Origin: Chloroflexota bacterium
GTDB taxonomy: Bacteria > Chloroflexota > Dehalococcoidia > JACPPY01
DNA: 8,941 nucleotides
Assembly (NCBI GenBank): GCA_016189825.1
Contig: JACPRR010000095.1
Coordinates: forward strand, 1-8,941
Reading direction: 5' to 3'
Numbering within the stretch: the first letter of the stretch is position 1; the number at the start of each line of letters is the position of its first letter. Under the pieces are notes generated by a model. The model saw only the letters and a program-made list of their open reading frames with translations, was not told the DNA's origin and searched no databases. Below are positions 6,107 through 8,941 of the stretch, one piece after another. The translations under genes and the position numbers were made by a program.

Positions 6107-6418
6107 ATGTCGGTAGGGTTGAACCATTATCTCATCCTGTCCGCCATCCTGTTCTCGATTGGCCTGTACGGGGCACTCGGCAGGCGTAACGCCATTGTAG
6201 TACTGATGTCCATCGAGCTCATGCTGAATGCGGCTAACATCGCGCTCATAGCTTTTTCGCGCTATGTGGCGAGCGCACAGCTTGCCGGCCAGGCCTTCGC
6301 CTTGTTCGTCATTATCGTGGCCGCCGCGGAAGCGGTCGTCGCGCTGGCCATTATCATGACTGTCTACCGCAGCCGCAAGACGGTCGAGGTCGACAGGATA
6401 AACCTGTTGAAATGGTAG
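6107..6418 (+). CDS. nuoK: NADH-quinone oxidoreductase subunit K (NuoK)
   Basis: NuoK is a three-helix membrane subunit, related to MrpC, that contributes one proton path of the membrane arm. Its 103 residues match the family length. Both key glutamates are present: E37 in [13 protein letters not shown] (TM2) and E75 in [13 protein letters not shown] (TM3), corresponding to E36 and E72 of the Escherichia coli protein. The ATG at 6107 gives the standard N-terminus ([13 protein letters not shown]). The open frame extends upstream to 5825, but only inside nuoJ. It is separated from nuoJ by 20 nt, the longest gap in the operon, containing a purine-rich stretch (AGAAAGAGAG) as a modest Shine-Dalgarno. 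Seven nt separate its stop from the next gene. Confidence 0.96.
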   Translation: MSVGLNHYLILSAILFSIGLYGALGRRNAIVVLMSIELMLNAANIALIAFSRYVASAQLAGQAFALFVIIVAAAEAVVALAIIMTVYRSRKTVEVDRINLLKW

Positions 6419-6425
6419 GAAGACT

Positions 6426-6620
6426 ATGTGGGTCCAGGTCAAGACAGCGCCTAACCTGATGATCGCCGAAACCTGGAAGGAGCTCTTCGAAGGAGAAGGT
6501 ATCCCCACCAGGCTGCTCGCCGACGACTCGCAACCGGGCGTGGGCGAGTTCGCTACCTATCGTATTCTCGTTGACCAAGAGAAGGCCCACGTGATCGACG
6601 AGATACTGAGGAAGCTGTAA
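6426..6620 (+). CDS. DUF2007-like small protein inserted between nuoK and nuoL
   Basis: This 64-residue soluble protein has no signal peptide or membrane helix. The pattern suggests a ferredoxin/GlnB-like beta-alpha-beta-beta-alpha unit: strand 2-7, helix 11-24 (LMIAETWKELFEGEG), strand 27-31 after the turn GIPTRLL, a polar loop 33-42, strand 43-49 (ATYRILV), and helix 50-64 with AHVIDEILRKL. The GIPTR turn and the V-D-x-x-x-A-x-x-I-x-x-x-L ending resemble DUF2007, called a putative signal-transducing domain. That assignment is from pattern memory only. There are no cysteines or obvious metal sites. AGGA lies 5 nt before the ATG. The stop shares one base with the nuoL ATG, so it is translated as part of the operon. 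It may regulate or help assemble complex I; the role is unknown. It is not one of the 14 classical subunits. Confidence 0.85.
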   Translation: MWVQVKTAPNLMIAETWKELFEGEGIPTRLLADDSQPGVGEFATYRILVDQEKAHVIDEILRKL

Positions 6621-8614
6621 TGCCGTACCAGCTTACTTGGTTCATCTTTGTTCTGCCGGTTGTCGCCTTCGCCGCGATTGGCCTGGTGCTGCGCCCGTTT
6701 TTCAATCACAGGCCCAACTGGAGCGCCTACGCCACAATCGCCTCTATCGGGGCTGCATTCGTGCTCTCGGCATGGACGCTGATCACAGTGATGGGCCGCC
6801 CCGACCACCAGCTTCCGGTGGAGCCCCTGCAATGGCTAGTGATAGGCGGATTCGAGATCAGGGTCGGTCTTCTGGTCGATTCGTTGACAGCAATCATGCT
6901 GGTCTTGGTCACCGGCGTGAGCTTCCTGGTCCAAATCTACTCCCAGGGCTACATGAAAGGTGATCCCGGGTACCCGCGGTATTTCGCCTGGATGGCGCTA
7001 TTCACCGCCAACATGCTGGGCCTGGTAATGGCTGACAACCTCGTCTTCATGTACGTGTTCTGGGAGGGCGTCGGGCTGTGCTCATATCTGCTGATCGGGT
7101 TCTGGTTCCACCGGCCTTCGGCGGCCAATGCGGCGAAAAAAGCCTTCCTGGTGACCCGCCTCGGCGACTTCGGCTTCCTCGCCGGCATCCTCGCCCTGTA
7201 CGCTACGGGGAAGACCTTCGACATCGCCACCTTGCGCGAAATGGCTGTGGTGGGCACCCTCGCCGGGGCCGGTCTGACCTGGGCAGCGATTGGCATCTTT
7301 GCCGGAGCGGCAGGGAAATCGGCGCAATTCCCCCTTCACACCTGGCTGCCCGACGCCATGGAAGGTCCCACACCCGTCAGCTCCCTGATCCATGCCGCAA
7401 CGATGGTGGCGGCCGGCGTTTTCCTGGTTGCCCGCACCTTCCCACTCTTCGTCGTCTCCGAGCAGTCATTGCAGGTGGTCGCCGGCATCGGAGCTTTCAC
7501 AGCGATATTCGCTGCAAGCATGGGCCTGGTAGCCAACGATGTCAAGCGCGTCATGGCTTATTCGACAGTGAGTCAGCTAGGGTACATGATGCTCGCGCTT
7601 GGGGCCGGCGGCCTCCTCTATCATTCCGGCGAGGGCCCCACCAGGGAGCTGCTCGAAGAAGCGGCAGCCCTGGGCATTTCGATAGGCATGTTCCATCTGT
7701 TCAACCACGCGTTCTTCAAGTGTCTGCTGTTCCTGGGCTCGGGCAGCGTTAATCACGCCACCGGCACGTTCGACATGCGCTACATGGGCGGGCTGCGCAA
7801 GTTCATGCCTATCACCACCGTAACGTTCGTTATCGCCGGGCTGAGCCTCGCCGGCATCTGGCCGCTCGCTGGTTTTTGGAGTAAGGACGAAATCCTGGCG
7901 GCCAGTTTCCGTTACGGCGGCTTCTGGTTCTACCTGGCAATGGCCAGCGTGTTCATGACTGCTTTCTATGTCTTCCGTGCCATCTTCCTTACATTCGGCG
8001 GCGAATATCGGGGCGGCGATCCTCACCAGCATCACTCGGCCCACGCTGGCAGCCAGGAAGGGGAGCATGCAGGGCCCCATGAGTCGGACCGGCTCATGAC
8101 GGTCCCGATGATCGTCCTGGCAGTGCTCTCCGTCGGCTCAGGCTGGATAAACCTCACCGGCGGGTTCAGCCGGTTCCTTGGCGATCATGTGGAGCAGCGA
8201 AGTGTCGTCGAGGGGCTGTTCGGCATATTCAAGGACCCGTTGCCCTGGACCGCGCTCATTATCGCCTCTCTCGGCATCTTCCTCGCCTATTCGATGTACA
8301 GCCGGAAATGGATATCCGCTGAAGCTGTAGGCAGGGCTTTCAAGCCGGTGTATACAATCTTGAACCGGAAGTACTACATGGACGAGTTCTACGAGGGATT
8401 CATCGTCAAGTCAGCGATGCTCAACGGGATATTCCGGGGCTCCCAGGAATTCGACAGGGGAGTAGTCGACGGGGCCGCAAATGGCATCGGCAAGGGATTC
8501 ATCCTGATGGGCCGGGTTTTCCGGCGGCTCCAGACGGGCCAGCTCCAGGGGTATGCTGTCAGCATTGCCATTGGCATCGTGGCGATTCTCCTGGCCTTTT
8601 ACCTCTGGCATTGA
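6620..8614 (+). CDS. nuoL: NADH-quinone oxidoreductase subunit L (NuoL), distal antiporter-like subunit
   Basis: NuoL is the distal MrpA-like proton pump, with a C-terminal arm running along the membrane domain. It has 664 residues, slightly longer than typical (~610-650). Pumping residues visible: E149 in VFWEGVGLCSYLLIGFW (TM5), K233 in AGAAGKSAQFPLHTWLP (TM7), H240, H258 in SSLIHAATMVAAGV, H363/K367 in FNHAFFKCLLFLGSGSV, and K422-D423 in LAGFWSKDE (TM12). The C-terminal YYMDEFYEGF...FDRGVVDGAANGIGKG...RRLQTGQLQGYA is the lateral helix region. Two additions stand out: a segment of about 20 residues (331-350, GLLYHSGEGPTRELLEEAAA) before GMFHLFNHAFFK, and a His-rich loop at 468-491 with six His. 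GAGGA lies 7 nt before the ATG, which overlaps the previous stop. Confidence 0.98.
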   Translation: MPYQLTWFIFVLPVVAFAAIGLVLRPFFNHRPNWSAYATIASIGAAFVLSAWTLITVMGRPDHQLPVEPLQWLVIGGFEIRVGLLVDSLTAIMLVLVTGVSFLVQIYSQGYMKGDPGYPRYFAWMALFTANMLGLVMADNLVFMYVFWEGVGLCSYLLIGFWFHRPSAANAAKKAFLVTRLGDFGFLAGILALYATGKTFDIATLREMAVVGTLAGAGLTWAAIGIFAGAAGKSAQFPLHTWLPDAMEGPTPVSSLIHAATMVAAGVFLVARTFPLFVVSEQSLQVVAGIGAFTAIFAASMGLVANDVKRVMAYSTVSQLGYMMLALGAGGLLYHSGEGPTRELLEEAAALGISIGMFHLFNHAFFKCLLFLGSGSVNHATGTFDMRYMGGLRKFMPITTVTFVIAGLSLAGIWPLAGFWSKDEILAASFRYGGFWFYLAMASVFMTAFYVFRAIFLTFGGEYRGGDPHQHHSAHAGSQEGEHAGPHESDRLMTVPMIVLAVLSVGSGWINLTGGFSRFLGDHVEQRSVVEGLFGIFKDPLPWTALIIASLGIFLAYSMYSRKWISAEAVGRAFKPVYTILNRKYYMDEFYEGFIVKSAMLNGIFRGSQEFDRGVVDGAANGIGKGFILMGRVFRRLQTGQLQGYAVSIAIGIVAILLAFYLWH

Positions 8615-8617
8615 TAT

Positions 8618-8623
8618 AAGGAG
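8618..8623 (+). promoter_or_regulatory. Shine-Dalgarno AAGGAG deciding the nuoM start
   Basis: AAGGAG lies just after the nuoL stop. It is 1 nt from the ATG at 8625, too close for normal initiation, but 7 nt from the in-frame TTG at 8631. The TTG is therefore the better start. Confidence 0.6.
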
Positions 8624-8630
8624 TATGGGC

Positions 8631-8941
8631 TTGAGCTTCCCAGTGCTGTCGATAATGCTCTTCACCCCGGCGATCGGGGCGATTGTGATCGCGCTGCTGA
8701 ACCGGCCGTCGCAGCAACAGGTTAGAGGCGTCGCTCTGGCGTTTTCGCTGCTGTCCTTCCTGCTTTCAGTCTACCTGTTCATCGTCTTCGACCGCAGCAA
8801 GCCTGGCATGCAGTTCGAGGAGATATTGTGCTGGTTGCCGGCGATTGGGTCTTCCTATCACCTCGGCATAGACGGAATCTCCCTTATCATGACGCTGCTC
8901 ACCACGCTGATCGGTGTTCTGGTCGTCCTCGTCTCCTGGAA
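8631..8941 (+). CDS. nuoM: NADH-quinone oxidoreductase subunit M (NuoM), 5' part, cut by window edge
   Basis: NuoM is the middle antiporter-like pump of the membrane arm. About 103 codons of roughly 500 are present. They show TM1 (FPVLSIMLFTPAIGAIVIALL), TM2 (VALAFSLLSFLLSVYLFIVF), the periplasmic loop, and the diagnostic YHLGIDGISLIM (76-87) followed by a helix ending LVSW, the hallmark of the NuoM/NuoN/NuoL family in its NuoM form. The catalytic Glu and Lys lie beyond the window. I start it at TTG 8631 because of the Shine-Dalgarno spacing; the ATG at 8625, two codons earlier, is the alternative. It follows nuoL by 16 nt. nuoN would be expected next. The frame is open to the last base, so the truncation is only the window limit. 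Confidence 0.95.
   Translation, partial: MSFPVLSIMLFTPAIGAIVIALLNRPSQQQVRGVALAFSLLSFLLSVYLFIVFDRSKPGMQFEEILCWLPAIGSSYHLGIDGISLIMTLLTTLIGVLVVLVSW

Noticed and set aside
1..8941. CRISPR arrays, tRNA or rRNA genes, insertion sequences
   Set aside because: No regularly spaced direct repeats, cloverleaf-like segments, transposase motifs or terminal inverted repeats were seen; nearly all of the window is coding.

Overview
The window looks like a chromosomal piece of a GC-rich bacterium, most likely a member of the Chloroflexota (Dehalococcoidia-like). That placement is an inference. It rests on a complex I operon running A-B-C-D-H-I-J-K-L-M with no E, F or G genes, tightly overlapping genes, frequent TTG/GTG starts, and moderate-to-high GC. 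No marker gene in the window fixes the taxonomy.

Layout. Positions 2-1177 lie on the minus strand. Reading in the direction of transcription, they hold a YpeA-like GNAT acetyltransferase (TTG start with a strong Shine-Dalgarno), a full-length endonuclease V (nfi) with all catalytic residues, and, in frame just past the nfi stop, a candidate 22-codon coiled-coil microprotein with its own GGAGG. Positions 1178-1368 are a divergent control region. On the plus strand it carries a perfect extended -10 (TGGTATAAT) with a TTGCGC -35 at 17 bp spacing. On the minus strand it carries an extended -10 (TGCTACAAT). From 1369 to the right edge the plus strand is one operon: nuoA, nuoB, nuoC, nuoD, nuoH, nuoI, nuoJ, nuoK, a 64-residue DUF2007-like protein, nuoL, and the first ~103 codons of nuoM. 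The window cuts nuoM, and nuoN would be expected further right.

How the genes work together. NuoB, C, D and I form the quinone-reducing connecting module: NuoB carries the cluster N2 cysteines, NuoI two 4Fe-4S sites, and NuoD the quinone-site His and Tyr. NuoA, H, J, K, L and M form the membrane proton-pumping arm. The NADH module (NuoE/F/G) is not between nuoD and nuoH, which overlap by one base. Unless those genes are elsewhere, this is an 11-subunit-type complex taking electrons from ferredoxin or another donor. Nearly every junction overlaps by 1-35 nt, indicating translational coupling and fixed stoichiometry.

The main departures from an ordinary nuo operon are the DUF2007-like protein between nuoK and nuoL, lysine-rich tails at both ends of NuoI, an altered conserved segment in NuoA, and a loop insertion plus a His-rich loop in NuoL. 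No RNA genes, mobile elements, CRISPR arrays or clear terminators were found.
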